A stretch of 64,000 nucleotides of DNA. It comes from Strigamia acuminata. Taxonomy: Eukaryota > Arthropoda > Chilopoda > Geophilomorpha > Linotaeniidae. Each line of letters opens with the position of its first letter. Positions within the stretch are counted from its first letter, which is position 1. This document shows, piece after piece, positions 1-31,068 of the stretch. The stretch covers positions 18,414,001 through 18,478,000 of the forward strand of contig OX442316.1 of NCBI GenBank assembly GCA_949358305.1, given 5' to 3'. Position numbers and translations under genes: made by a program. Below the pieces are notes generated by a model. The model made no database searches, had not been told where the DNA came from, and saw nothing but the letters and a program-made list of their open reading frames with translations.

Positions 1-381
1 TCACGAATTTATTTCATACGTGTACATGTTGGGTTATAATCGCGTGCACTTGAAATTCTCAAGTTTAATTGAGTTTGTGGAAATGGCATTTTTAGGGTCG
101 AGACACGTGCTTGTAATGATCAACCATTTTGCAATTTTTTCTCTTTCTCTCTCTCTCTAACTCGTTTGCAACAGAATTAATTACTATTTTGGCATTAGGC
201 CAATCTCGCTTGACCTTTTCTTCCGTAATTTAATAGAGGACTCCATTAATAAATTACAGATGTCTGGTGTTAATGATTAAAAAAAATTAAATTGCTTTTT
301 GTGTATATGTGTATTGTACTTTTCTTTTCTTTTCTTTTTCCTAAGCCTTGTACTTGTTTCTGTATGCTTTGCATTTTCTAG
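1..381 (+). other. Intron, or sequence upstream of the first visible ERG exon
   Basis: AT-rich with a (CT)n tract near 140-160 and a good polypyrimidine/acceptor ending in TTTTCTAG at 381. I see no coding exon here, and the ERG PAS domain is not here. Confidence 0.5.
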
Positions 382-19221
<18,840 letters not shown>

Positions 19222-19386
19222 TTGAAACAGTTCTATACCGAAGGGATTAATTGTGTTTAAAGATTAATAAGCACAAACTTAAAATGTTTTTATTTTTCAA
19301 CGCATGCACAGAAAATGAAGAAAAATACAAAAACAAAAACAAGAGAAAAGCGAGCTAGGACGAAGAGAAAATGGTTTTAATTGAAA

Positions 19387-19392
19387 AATAAA
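19387..19392 (+). terminator. Candidate polyadenylation signal of ERG
   Basis: AATAAA 166 bp after the stop codon. It overlaps the left end of the inverted-repeat element starting at 19391, so the signal or the cleavage region may be partly transposon-derived. Confidence 0.45.
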
Positions 19393-19529
19393 AGGGACAG
19401 TCCGGTTCAATGAGCCAAAAGCGGGATGGAAAATGGAGGATTGAATATAAATTGCATAAATTAAATGAATTTTAATTTTTTTTTTTAAATTTAAAAAATA
19501 ATAATTTTTATAGCGCGGACTGTCCCTTT
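19391..19529. mobile_element. 139-bp MITE in the presumed ERG 3' UTR
   Basis: AAAGGGACAGTCCG at 19391 is mirrored by CGGACTGTCCCTTT ending at 19529, with an AT-rich non-coding centre. The terminal repeat is short and the superfamily unknown. Confidence 0.65.
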
Positions 19530-21770
19530 GATGTTTATTTTACTGTGATTGTTCTTATTTATTTAGTTGACGAAGAAAATCAAAACGAGGGCATCAGTAT
19601 TCTGCGTGAGATTACGAATTGTGAATCTCAGGAATGTAAAAAAAAAAATAAGGAGCGGATAAATTTGTTAAAAAATTATAGTTAATTTGTTTGGGTTAGT
19701 TTTGGATCGTACGGGTCGTGTAGGCGGGGGGAAAAGTTTCGCTGTGTTTTAAAGTCACTTTCCAATTTTGAACAATTTTTGATAATTAAGCGTAGTGTTT
19801 GAAAAATGGTCGTCTAAGCGATGTAAGTTCTGATTCTAGTTGTTAGTTTGTGTTTTCACTCAATTGCAATGAGGATATTAATATTTTCAGATGAATTTCA
19901 TACAAGCGGAAATTACACGAAGGGTTTTATACAGAGAAAATAGAGCTAAGGGTTAAGGTTTTGTTATGTTTCTCGCCGCTGTAACATAATGTAGAGAGAG
20001 CATTTTTGAAACTGCTGGACAGTGAGATTAAGTGCAAAAAGGTAATTTAATTTAATCTAATTTATTTGTTAATGATTTTGTGTTTTGTGTACATATACTA
20101 ATGTGTATATATATATAGAATGTGTTAATGTGGAAAATAATTGTGTTCAGTGACAATCTGGAAATATTTTTTTCTGTTGTTTTAAAATGTCATTGATTCT
20201 CAATGCTCAATGACTTTGTTATTTAATTTTATCTGAATTGTGGCGAAGGGGCCGACATTTAACATAGATCTTGTGGAAAGTCCGATTTTGCTCCAAAAAT
20301 TGCATTATTTGTGCATTAAAAATTTGACAGTTTAAATTGTTTGTGTTTTTTAAATTTTAATATATTTCTGATTTGGACGTCGATGAATCTTGTTATTGTC
20401 GGTCCCCGAGTTGTATGGCCTAACTTCTACTGGTATTCATATATACTGGATAAGCGGAAAGTGGTATAATTTTAAAAATGCTCTCTACCTTTACTTGTCT
20501 TTATTTTTCCCCAAAAATTAGAATAGCAAGAACGACGTAGCAATTAATTCCGGTAGACCGGTAAACTCTACCACGCTTCTAACGATACATGATTAATTTA
20601 TTATACATTCCAAATTTGTAAACGTGAATTTTGTGAGCATATCACATCTGTGATATTATTAACGAGCGTTTGGACTTTGAAATTGGCTTAGTTGGATGTT
20701 TGGATAAACATTTTACAGTCATTTAGCTCGAGAAAAACGATCAAGTTCGTTAGGAATCGGTAGAAGAATTTATATTTGACTCTTTTGAGAGACAAAATGT
20801 GTTAAAATTGGAAGAGTAAAGGGAATGGACACAGAAGAGATGTATATTTACAGCTGAATATCTTGTATAACTTGTAAATATTGCATTTGTATATTGCCGC
20901 ATCTACAACAAAAATGAAGTGTGTATTTAGCAACATACTTGACTTTAACGAGGCCTCGACGGCCGCCATTTTTCTTTTTAAGTAGATGTACATTTTCTTC
21001 AATATTTCTCTTTACTTGTGTCTCATAAAAGCTGCCAATTTGCAAATTACCCCACACCACTCCTTAGCAACTAACAAACTCATACCTCCATATATTTTTG
21101 TGTCGTCTTTAAATTTGTCAAATCAATTTTTTCGCGTTTCTTTCTCAAACTAATTTTAGTGCCTTAACTTTAGCTAATGCTTCGATTTTTCTTCTTTTTT
21201 CTTTTTTCTGATGTATTCGTTGACCCTCTATGAAATGTTTGACACGCTGATATCAATTTGGACAACGTTTCTTTCACTTTGGTTTTGTTTATTTCTTTCT
21301 TTTTGGACTTTGCTCAAGGAGCATTTCCTAGTAAAACGAATCTCATGGGTTGTTCCTTGTTTTCGTTTGTCTTTAAATTTTTAGACATTTATACTTGAAT
21401 AATTTTGAAAAATAAATAAAAATCACTCGAAAAATGAGTTTAAACGCTTAGATTTTCAGTCTGATATTTTCGATTTATTATTTCTCAATCATTACGACGG
21501 CCTAACAAGAACAAAAGGTAAATTAAAAAAAATTAAACATTTTGATTTTAAATTAAATAAAATTATATTGGTATAAATATCGTTTTATTCTTCATCGTTA
21601 TATATATATATATTTCTTTTACTTAATTGCACAATAAATTTCAGATCTCAACAAACAACTGAAGGAAAATTAAATGAAAGCGGAAAATAATTATTGTGCG
21701 CAATTAGTAACGTAATTTCGTAAAAATTTTAAAGGAAGATACGGCGACACAACCGTCTAAAAAACAGTTT
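19530..21770. other. Spacer between the convergent ERG and EXOG genes
   Basis: AT-rich, no supported gene. It includes (TA)n tracts near 20108-20117 and 21600-21611. TTTATT at 21584-21589 is an AATAAA on the minus strand, 182 bp beyond the EXOG stop, and is the likely EXOG polyadenylation signal. Confidence 0.5.
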
Positions 21771-23277
21771 TCACAATCGCTCCGACTCGGGCCTGTGTTC
21801 CATTAAGAGTTGCTTTTTGTCCTTGTAAATTTTCGAGAGGTTTTGGTCCTTTTTCAAGCCGTAATTCTGAAATTAAAAAAAAAAATATGAAATAATTTAA
21901 CACAAAAGTTAATTAATTCAATATTTTTTACTTCGATTTCCTTCCACACTTTTTCCAGTCGCTTCAGCGTGCTCGTGTTCTCCAACTTTCGACTCAAGAA
22001 ATATTTCTGGAAGTCGGTTTTACCCAAAAGTCTGCATCCATCTACTTGACATAAATCTTGAACTTTGTACCTAAAAAAAATAATTTCTTGTTAATTTTTC
22101 ACTTAAATTTAAATTTTATAACCAAAAAAAACCTGTCGAGTTTCGACATGAATTTAATTCCCGTTTCCTTTTCTAGCTTCTTCAGCGGCACTTGAAACTC
22201 CGTCAAACTCTGGTCGTATGAGATCGGCGCGTTTGGAACTATAAACGCACCCACGAATTTTCGAGACTCGTGCGGATTTTCGGCGACCACAATTTTATAC
22301 AAATGTGTCGGCACCGCCACATTATTCTCCCCAATCACCTAAAACGAGCGCATAAACACCTCAACGTCGTTTGACATCAATTTCACAATTATTTACTTCG
22401 TATTGGACGTATTTTCTGTTTTCCGTCGTATGAGCCATGTACAGCGGACCCGAAATAAGCCGAACATCTTTATATCTCTTAGTCAATTCTCGGCAATAAA
22501 TCTCGAACCGATTCCAGAAACCACCGTTGTTTTCAATATCTTGCGGAACAACATTCGTCAGATAAAATGTTTCATTCATCGCGACCTGAAAAATGGAAAT
22601 CAATTTTAGTTTTTAAAATAGATACAAAGCGAAAATCATTGCACTTGATTATGTTTATTATTCCCGGCTGGGGCCATGTGACCTCGTGACCAGCCACTGT
22701 TCCAAAAATCGTCATTCGAAGCAGTAAAACACGTTTCCTTCAATTTGGGGTCCGGTTGGAACCGACAGCTTTTTCTATTAGCATGACCTAAAACAAATAG
22801 AAATTTTTATTAAGCGAAATTTTTATTTTTATTTTTAATTTTTATTTTACCCAGGGTGGATTTTTTGGTCAAATGTTCGGCGACCCAAATGGGAGTCTTT
22901 CGCATCGAGTCGTAAGCCAGTACGTGATTTGCGTAGTACATTATCGGTGGTGGTCTTGTCGGCACGCCATATTTTAGAATTTCGAAAGCCCTTTGCTGTT
23001 TGAAGCGATCTAGATTTTATTTTTTTTGAAATTATAAAATTTATTTATAGATTTATTACTTTTTCTTATTAATTTGTTGTAATTCGGTCATCTTACTCTG
23101 GATTTCGTCCCAGTAGTAGTAATACGCAGCGGCGCCGGTCACAGCTAGAGTTAGAAACGATCCGGCTAAAAATCCCTTGAGGAAAGGGTGGGGATTTTTC
23201 GATAGTAAAAGTGCCTGTAGTTTTTTCTCATCCTGGATACTAGCAATTTTTGGCCCCGATTGAGAAAAGTTCGCCAT
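21771..23277 (-). CDS. EXOG: EXOG-type mitochondrial endo/exonuclease (DNA/RNA non-specific endonuclease family), complete
   Basis: Mg2+-dependent ββα-Me nuclease of the EndoG/EXOG family; EXOG acts as a 5' exo/endonuclease in mitochondrial DNA repair. Exons (minus strand): 23097-23277, 22851-23009, 22645-22787, 22397-22585, 22133-22338, 21932-22070, 21771-21866. The sum is 1,113 nt, 370 residues plus TGA; human EXOG is 368. Residues about 33-57 form a hydrophobic membrane anchor (FLKGFLAGSFLTLAVTGAAA) after a short basic N-terminus, fitting inner-membrane anchoring. The catalytic motif SRGHMAPAGNN places the general-base His near residue 150. The metal-binding Asn lies near residue 181 in QDIENNGGFWNR. 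The motif is SRGH, as in EXOG, rather than the DRGH of EndoG. The exon 1 donor is GTAAGA after CAGA; extending past it meets a stop, whereas the chosen site restores frame. All other junctions agree with family alignment. The exon 3 donor (GTGCAA) is weak. Confidence 0.95.
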
Positions 23278-23372
23278 TGAAATATAAATAGTCGTTTGGT
23301 AGTTGTTGCCTAGCGACGTCTTTCGATAGAAACGGAAACTAACGCAACTGGATGTGACGTCGCATTGGATCG
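23278..23372. promoter_or_regulatory. Bidirectional promoter region between EXOG and a + strand gene start
   Basis: Only 95 bp separate the divergent ATGs at 23277 (minus) and 23373 (plus). The interval is CpG-richer than its surroundings and contains GCGACGTC and TGACGTCG, which resemble CRE/ATF half or full sites. Head-to-head promoters of this size are common for housekeeping genes. Transcription starts are not visible. Confidence 0.5.
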
Positions 23373-23753
23373 ATGGCGGGGTCCGAGCGGGAAGATATTC
23401 GTGGTTTAATATTATTGCGTGGAAGGATTAAAGTAAGTTCATTAGGATTAGCATGACTTGACACGAGATCATTTAACGCTGAAAAATCATGGATGTCGTT
23501 AGTTGAATTAAAATTCAATCATTATCTTTTTCATTTCTTTTCTGGATTATTATTTTTTAATTGTTGGATTGGCTGAGCATTATCACGTGATCTATTTCAA
23601 GATGGTGACTGTGAAGACAATGATTTGAAATAAGATTGTTTTAATTTAGTATTTTTTTTTGTTTAGAATGTGTTGGTCGGTGGAATGAAACGCCACAAAT
23701 TATGGCGGAAGTTGTGGTCCGGTCGCATCGCATCGTTGCGAGTGTACAATTAG
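23373..23753 (+). CDS. Putative short gene, two exons, divergent from EXOG
   Basis: ATGGCGGGG in good context starts MAGSEREDIRGLILLRGRIK, ending at a strong GTAAGT donor (exon 23373-23432, phase 0). A good acceptor (TTTTTTTTTGTTTAG) precedes 23667, where the frame continues NVLVGGMKRHKLWRKLWSGR then IASLRVYN and stops at TAG 23751-23753. A basic WRKLW pattern followed by SLRVY is faintly like the start of DOK/IRS-type PH domains, which is speculation. The 48-residue product may be complete, or the real second exon may end earlier. A later exon-like reading near 24130 (ending KLVAERK) does not join in phase. The start exon is better supported than the rest. Confidence 0.35.
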
Positions 23754-26700
23754 TTTGATTTGTATCAGCGAGTAAATTAGTTTGATCTCTCGCGAGATTG
23801 GCAAAATATGGCGCACTCTTTGTTGTTTTAGCAAGAAAGAAACATGTTTACTCATAAATCAAAGCCTAATTAAAATGTCCTTAGTAGCGAGGAAAAAAAT
23901 TAACAAACATGATGTATGTGGGTGACGTGCAAGTTGATAAAACTTAATCTTTGTCATGTAAACAAGGTGCGATGAAATATGGCGACGGCTACACCTCTAT
24001 TAAAAAAAAAATTAATTTGCTGTCTGGAAAATGAAAATTTTGAAGGAGAAAACAATTCTTCCGTAATTGGTATTTTTTTTGTGTGTGTGTTGTTTCGTAA
24101 TTGATTTTTGAAATTGTTTTTATTTTTAGATACGATGCCACTCGCACAGTTTGGAAGATGTTTCGGGTCAATGATAAGTTGGTTGCTGAGAGGAAATAAA
24201 AGTGCAATTTCTAAAGTGTCTCTCGAGTGCAATAGAGAATGTACAGGGACCAAATTTTACTTTTTTAAATTACACCTGGTGAGAGAAACTAATCAAATGT
24301 TTTTTTTTTTTTCTTTGCTTTTAAATTTATTTATTAAAAAAAAAATTATTTATTGCTTTTTTCCGTACCTGCAGGTTTAATCACAATTTGCAATACTTTT
24401 TTTGACTTTTGAGTTTCGCTGGCTCCCTACATGCAATTAATTTAGTCTTGTTCTGGATAGTGGCGCTTGAGCTTTATGAAAATCTTAAAAAAAAGACTGG
24501 AGTGTGAGTTTCAAGAGGAGCAAAAATCAATACGTTTGCATACATCCAATTGAAGATTCAAAGTGAAGGTAAATATTTATTTATTTTAATTTACTTTATT
24601 TTTTTGAAATATTTATTGATTTAAGTAATTAGCACAGGAAATTGTTTGTGTTTGTATTTATTTGAAATGTACAAAAAGTAGCAAACCGAGGGATGGGTGG
24701 GGAAAAAAGTGTTTTTGCCACTTTTCGACAACTCGGTGAGTTTAATCTGATAAAAGTGACAAGAGTTGGGCTAGATTGCACACTCCATTCTTAATAGTTG
24801 CCGCCTTTCTTTTCCAACAAAAAGGATGTTCTAATAAAATTGTCACCATCTTGATTGGCTCTTTGGGCGGTTGAAAAGGCGAACTTGTTATCGCCAACCC
24901 CGATATTTCGGCTTAATTTGAAAGTTCCAATAGATAGGTTCCGTTTTAAATCTTTGACAATCGAATGCAATTTAGAGTTGTAGTTTTGTTGCCGTCCTTG
25001 AGAGTGTTAAATTAATTTGCCAGGAGAGTCTTTAGAAAGAAAGTTGGTTTGGCTACTCCAAAACAGCAAGTTACGTGTTAGTTGTACAGTATGTCTCCAC
25101 AATTACATGGGTAATGTGGATACAGTCATCCCTCGATTTGCACCGGAGTTATGTTTCGTGAAACCACCGCACAAATCAAATCCCCACGATACAAAACTAA
25201 CAAAACCCTTTGTAAAACTGCGCAGTCTGAAATTCGGTAGTGCAGGATAAGCAGTAAGCACCAGGGCTTAAATAGTGGCCGGGGAGGTCGGGTTTGAAAA
25301 TTATATGAAGCTTTATCAAATACGCAAATCAAACATTTTTTGCCACACCAGGTACCGTATTACTTATCGCTCTTTACCGCATGGAATTATCAACTTTTGA
25401 AAATTCCAGGTACCGAGCTTATACTGGCATGCCGGTATAAGTGAAAAGGCTGTTTTTTTGTTTTTGTTTTTTTTAAATTCACCCTCAGATTGGCAATGTT
25501 TAAACACGACACTTTGGTTCACACAGTGGGTGCATGAAAATTAAATGTAGAAGGATCGAAGCAAAAGCGCTTTAGTGTATTTTCGGAAATTGTCAATCGT
25601 GGCGCTAGTGTTGTGGCAACATTTAACGAATCCGGGGTACGACCTCAAGAAATTAGATGTCAAAGATTCAGTCGGATTCAGGATTCATTATTGGCGGATT
25701 CCCATGGATTCAAGTCGGATTCGGATTCGGATTCGGCCGGATTGAGACAAGGATGTCAAGATGTCGTACCCCTTGAACGAATCACATACGGCCACATGCC
25801 ACGCCGTCTGCTGGTAAAATTTGGACGTACTGAGGAAAATAATAGAAGCGCTTTTGGTAAAATTGGGAGAAGCCAACTTAAAGTTAGACTGGGATTTCTA
25901 GGGGGCAGAAATTTAAATGTTAAATAAATAAATGAATAATGCACATAACATCCCAAATTTATTACCAGGCATACTTAAGGATTGTTTAAACAAAGTCTGA
26001 AATTTTCGCTCAAAATATAGAAAACTAAGAAAAGTTTTCCTATTCAAATTCAAGAAGACATATGCAGCCAAATGGGTATGCTGTTGCACCTTGGAGGGTT
26101 AAAAGAGGCTGGATGAATAATTTTATTGAAATTTGGGCCCAAAATTTGAGTTTTCTTGATATTCTAAAGGTTATTATTAAAACTTCGGTAAATTAAAGAA
26201 ATTTATGCCAATTTCCTACATTTTGGACATCTAAAAACGCTTTTAAAGCATATTTTGGTTCAATTCGCATTGAAAAAATCTGTATTTTCTTTAAACGACA
26301 GGCTGGTAAAACATGCAGCTTAAAGTGGGGTATATATACAACCCAAACACTCCCAAATTCAGTTTGGATGACAGCACACTGCAGACTGGGCACCCGGCTA
26401 GATCGCTGTTGAGGGAGTTCGCTGTAAATAGGGAAAGAAATATCAAATGGCGCATATTGAGGGATTAGTGCGTGCAAGTTGTTTTCATCAATCTCTCGTG
26501 TGTTTTCTAATGTGTTTCTGTTTACTGCAGATCGAGCATTAGAGAGACAGATCTTTTAAGTATTAAATTCTTTGGATTTGGCTGTTTTGTCACACTCACA
26601 CTGCATTAGTGGGAATGCATACAGCTGGTCGTCAACATCATTAAGCAACCTTCTGCGCTGTATTTATCTTCAAATTATATTTCAAACAAAGAAAAGGGGA

Positions 26701-29143
26701 TTAATTTTAATTTCCTAAAATTCTTGTTTAGAACAGATATGCGAAGCTAGAATTAAGTGTAGCACATGGTAATTCATTCGAGATTTGGTTGTCCGTCTCT
26801 CTTTCTTCCACTGCTTTTATAATTTCATTTTGTTGTTAGACATTCAAGATGACAATCTGTGTTGTGGTTTGTCATATTAGGTCATTTAGTGTTTCGGCTT
26901 TTTGGCGAAGATCAAAGAGGTCTTATGAGATCTAAGCGAGAAGTTGAGGAATTTGTCTTATTGGTCATTTCTCAAATGTTTGTAAACTTCTAAATTAAAA
27001 ACATTTGACATACGGCGTATACTGCACTATGTTTTCTCCTCTCCACAATTCAACCACCGAAGGAAAGTGAAACAAGAGGAGGACCAGAGGCTAGAACGAG
27101 TCACCCATAACGAAAATACCAATCTTTCCGGTTAATGTCCGCTAGACCGACACCAATCCCTTCACTCTTATTAATGTGCAATAAGAAGCGGCAACCGAAT
27201 CAAGACCTTAGCCTCATAAAACTAAAACCGAAACTAGTGGTTAAATACGAAGGGAAAACGAAAATAGATCGAAATTATCTTTGGTATAATTAGTAGGACT
27301 AATTTTGAACATCGCATTGGCATATTCGCCAATTTTAAAATTTTGTTCGAATCGATTGAAATCATATAACTTTTTGAAAAAAACGATTAAAATCATCAAA
27401 ATTTATACATTTACGAGAAGCTATAAAGTGTTGCTGTTTTAATAGTAATTAATCGCATTATGCGAGGGAATACTGCAGGTAAATCCTTCTAAAAACCTAA
27501 TGGATCCGAAAAACTTTGCAAAACAACTTACCACGACCAGGAAAGTGAGCTTGCAGCGTATTTTGATTGGCAGTCCACAATAAATTTCGCATATTGCTGC
27601 TTCTCCAAAGTCACTTTTCATTAAAGCAAAGTATTTTAAACAAGCTATATTGATTTTTCAAAAAATACTCTCCCATCATTGAAAGCTGTGAGAAAACGAT
27701 CGAAAAATGACCGTAATGATTTGCTCAATTTTTGGACGCATTATTTTGAGCAAAAACGTGGTGTGAGCAGCGAAGCGGAAGCGGCGAGATGACACCCACA
27801 CCCCCAGCACACTACATCCCAACTATTCAACTCGTATGATGAAATTTGTTTACGAGTGGATGAAAGTATTTCTTCACAGCAATCAGGCGAGCTGTGCAGG
27901 CAAGAAGAAAAGTTGGCGCCCATTCTACGCAGGTGTTGCAAACACTATTTACCGAGATGAAGGAGACTTTGGCACACCTGCTCTTCTATCCAGGGGCTAA
28001 TTGTCACTAGAGCCACGTACATTACGGGGTATCGACGTCAGAGTTAAGGAGGAGTTTTTTTTCTACTTTCCTTCCTTCCTTCTCTGATCATCATCTTTTG
28101 GTCTCCGACTTAATGATTTCATGGCTTATGAAAACAAACAGCTGATGCTGACGCTTTCTATATCGCGATTTATTGGCCACTCGCTGAAGAAGTTGTGATG
28201 AGTTTTTTTTGTTCCGAACAAGTTCAACTTTTGCCTGCTCTCTCTTCTATGCTGTGAGCTGTGCTATTCTTATGTTTAATTTCGTTCGAGTTTATTTTGT
28301 AATTTGATTTTTTTTTCCTTTTTGGAAACTCATTAGTGTAGGGTTTTTGATGGATAAGGACACGATCTAATGGAATTGTTGCAAGTTATGAAAAATGTTA
28401 ATGGAAGTTTGGTGATTTGTTTACTTTTCTGGATTGAGTTTATCCAAAGTTTTTGTTTGTGGGGTTTTTGGTGATGTTTAAACGGCAAAAAAGGAGACAA
28501 AAACATGCCAATAAGAGATTATTTCGTTTTTGTATTTTCCTTTATTCAAATTGATTCATTTACATTCATTTCTCTGACTTGTGAGCACAATTTTAGTTGA
28601 ACGCACGACTTTCGATGGAAGCTTTGTAACTATTGTTACTATTGTTGAATTTGTCAGTTTAAAAACCAAAACTACTTGACTTTTGTAGAAAAACTGACAA
28701 ATTAAAATGTGAAATTAAATATTGTAATGCAGATGGACAAGATTTACCATCCACTCAATTGAAAATCAGAGATTCCTTGTATTATTACGGATATTCGTCA
28801 TCGGGACCTTTCAACATGTTGAGAATTTGTTTGAGGATAATTTTGATTAGTCAATATTCTGCATACGCCACAATTTTCTTCATTGTGAATTTATTGATTT
28901 ATTTTCGATTTTTATGTTTATTGAAATGTTGCAAGAACTAATAATGGCAAAAAGTTGTGCCGGTCGGTGTGTGTGCGTTATAGTTTGAAAAAGAGAAGAG
29001 ATAGTTGGTAGGGAATGATTTTTTTTGTCGAGAGTTTGGTTCGAACACTCGATCCCGCGTTTCCTCTGGAACGAGGCCTGGTTTGTAAAGGACTGATGTT
29101 GCTCTATCCGCTCGTTTTGAAAACGTTCGACATTTCCTGAAAA
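23754..29143. other. Non-coding stretch
   Basis: No recognised gene. It includes a GGATTC hexamer repeat near 25710-25740 and a CAGTCATCCCTCGATTTGC sequence from 25123 that resembles a pogo/Tigger end without an evident partner. Confidence 0.4.
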
Positions 29144-29308
29144 ATGTCAGCTGCGGCTCCAATTCCTCCCTGTCGGACCCATTGTAATGAGTCGAGCTAT
29201 GACAGCTCTCTGATAAATGGACGTAATTTTCGTGAGCCCAAAAGTTGGTGGTCGCTGTTGCAAGGCCGCGATTTCCACTCGCGAGCTCCGTACCGCAATT
29301 CGCAGAAG

Positions 29309-29314
<6 letters not shown>
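29144..29314 (+). CDS. Orphan exon-like ORF with ATG
   Basis: AAAATGTCAGCTGCGG opens MSAAAPIPPCRTHCNESSYD and continues through REPKSWWSLLQGRDF to NSQKYQ, then runs into an (AG)n tract. Codon composition is coding-like and GC is higher than in the flanks. A GTATCA near 29308 could be a donor. No homologue is recognised. The opposite strand is also open (143 codons), which lowers confidence. Confidence 0.25.

Positions 29315-29345
<31 letters not shown>
29312..29345. repeat. (AG)n microsatellite
   Basis: About 17 AG dinucleotides at the end of the exon-like ORF at 29144. Confidence 0.9.
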
Positions 29346-29347
<2 letters not shown>

Positions 29348-30417
29348 CCAATTTAATCACAAAACTCATATACAGCAGTGCTTGCTCACAAACGCATTCG
29401 CTTGTAAAACGTCATTGGAAATTTTTGAGTCCAACTTTTTTTCTTTTTTTTTAATTTCATGAGGAATTCAATTTCAAATTTCAAAAATTATATTAAAAAA
29501 ACATATTTGATTGACTTTTTATCCAATTTTTCGAGCAGAGTTGGTTGACCCCGTTATAGCGAAAACGCTGATAGCAAAAAAAATAATAACTCGTTATAGG
29601 GTGTTTTTTATTTTCGTATTGACTGGAATGTTTGGTCAATGTCGAAAAATTGTCTGTGCAGGAAATTGGATGGTCAAATTATGAGATATTGATATTGTTC
29701 GACCATTTGTTCACCAAATAAAATTTTTATAATTTTTTTTACTTGTAAATTGGACATTGTTCTGTTTCCACAGTGTCGTATAGAAAGACGATGAAGAATT
29801 CGACTTTTTTTCTTTCTTTTATTTTTTATAAGCGAAAAAAACTGTAGTTTAAAGACCTATCAAAACCGAGATATAAGTGGATGAAAGAGAGGACGAAATT
29901 GATTTTTTCTGTAGAAATAAAAGAAGAAAAAAAATAAAGTGGAAGGTAAAGATTAATTTAATGGGCGGGATTTGGAGATATTTTAATTTATAGTTGAGAA
30001 GGAAGAAATCCATAAAGGCTCGGGTTAGAATTAGAAGTGCATATTAAGTGGAGTGCAGCGTGAGTATCCGCACCTGTTTTGGGTGGGGTTGTAAATAAAT
30101 CCGGGCTGAGGGGAAGGAAAACACTGAAGATGCTGACCAGCTGCTCATTTAAACAACTGCTCTGATGCGAATCTCAAGGTTCGTGGGCGGGAGACATAAA
30201 ATAAGAATGATAATAACATTTAATATTTTATTTGACATTTGGAGCTACCCAACGTGTGAGAAGACGCCGTCTTTGCACCATTCTCTAAATTACAGATAAA
30301 AAAGAATCAAATAATTGGAGGGTTTGAAAATCTATCACCGCCCAAAATAAGGGAACAATACTTGTAGGTAAAAAAAAGTTTCACTAAAATACGGGATCAT
30401 TTACAGCCAAGACATTT

Positions 30418-30712
30418 TGTGATTGTGGCGCTATCCATGACCGAAAAGACACAAAATGACGTCATTTTGCGGGCAAATGGCGGCAGCATTGTTCTTTGAT
30501 GACTGTTAATATCGAGTCGTTGTTGCCACCCTAGATATAGATATAATAATATCTATAATAATATTTATGTCTGTGTTGCCAACATTTGTTCGCAAAAAGT
30601 TTTAGCATTGCTACGACAGATGGCGCTTACTTAATTTTTGTGAGGGACGATTTAGATTCAGAAAAAAATGGCGGATGGGAAGTCTTGTAATTAACCGTCC
30701 TAGATTAAACCA
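30418..30712. mobile_element. MITE, family shared with 32870-33735
   Basis: Starts GATTGTGGCGCTATCC, carries TTTTGCGGGCAAATGGCGG near 30464 and ends with AAAATGGCGGATGGGAAGTC and CCGTCCTAG. The same blocks in the same order occur around 32875 and 33605-33730. A short ATAGATATAATAATATC repeat lies in the middle. No coding capacity; termini not determined exactly. Confidence 0.6.
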
Positions 30713-31037
30713 ACAGTTTGTTACAAAACCAGAAACACCGGACGAAAATTGACCTTAACCACAAATTTTGTATTCAAAACCACTAAACCCATAACAACTA
30801 ATTTATTTATTGTCAAATTATAAAGAACATTAAATAAATCCAAAATAAATCCTTAACAAATCCACCAAATCGTGAAAATCAACAGCTGACAGAAAATAAC
30901 AAACAATTTGCGGATCACGAGAGTAGTGGTCATCACTTTTCTGTCGTGGACTCTTGATGGCAAAGTGGTCATTGCACCTGATTAGCAATTCGTCAATCGT
31001 GGATCAATTTATTAATCCGTTGATGTAGTAGTCTATA

Positions 31038-31068
31038 CTTTAAATTAAATAAATAAATAAATAAATAA
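31038..31068. repeat. (AAAT)n microsatellite
   Basis: About six AAAT units. Confidence 0.8.

Noticed and set aside
24130-24200. Exon reading YDATRTVWKMFRVNDK and onward, for the gene starting at 23373
   Set aside because: A good acceptor precedes it, but it cannot be joined in frame to the exon at 23667 with any GT donor I can find.
28938-29369. 143-codon minus-strand ORF
   Set aside because: Includes a (SL)n run from the AG microsatellite and reads less protein-like than the opposite strand.
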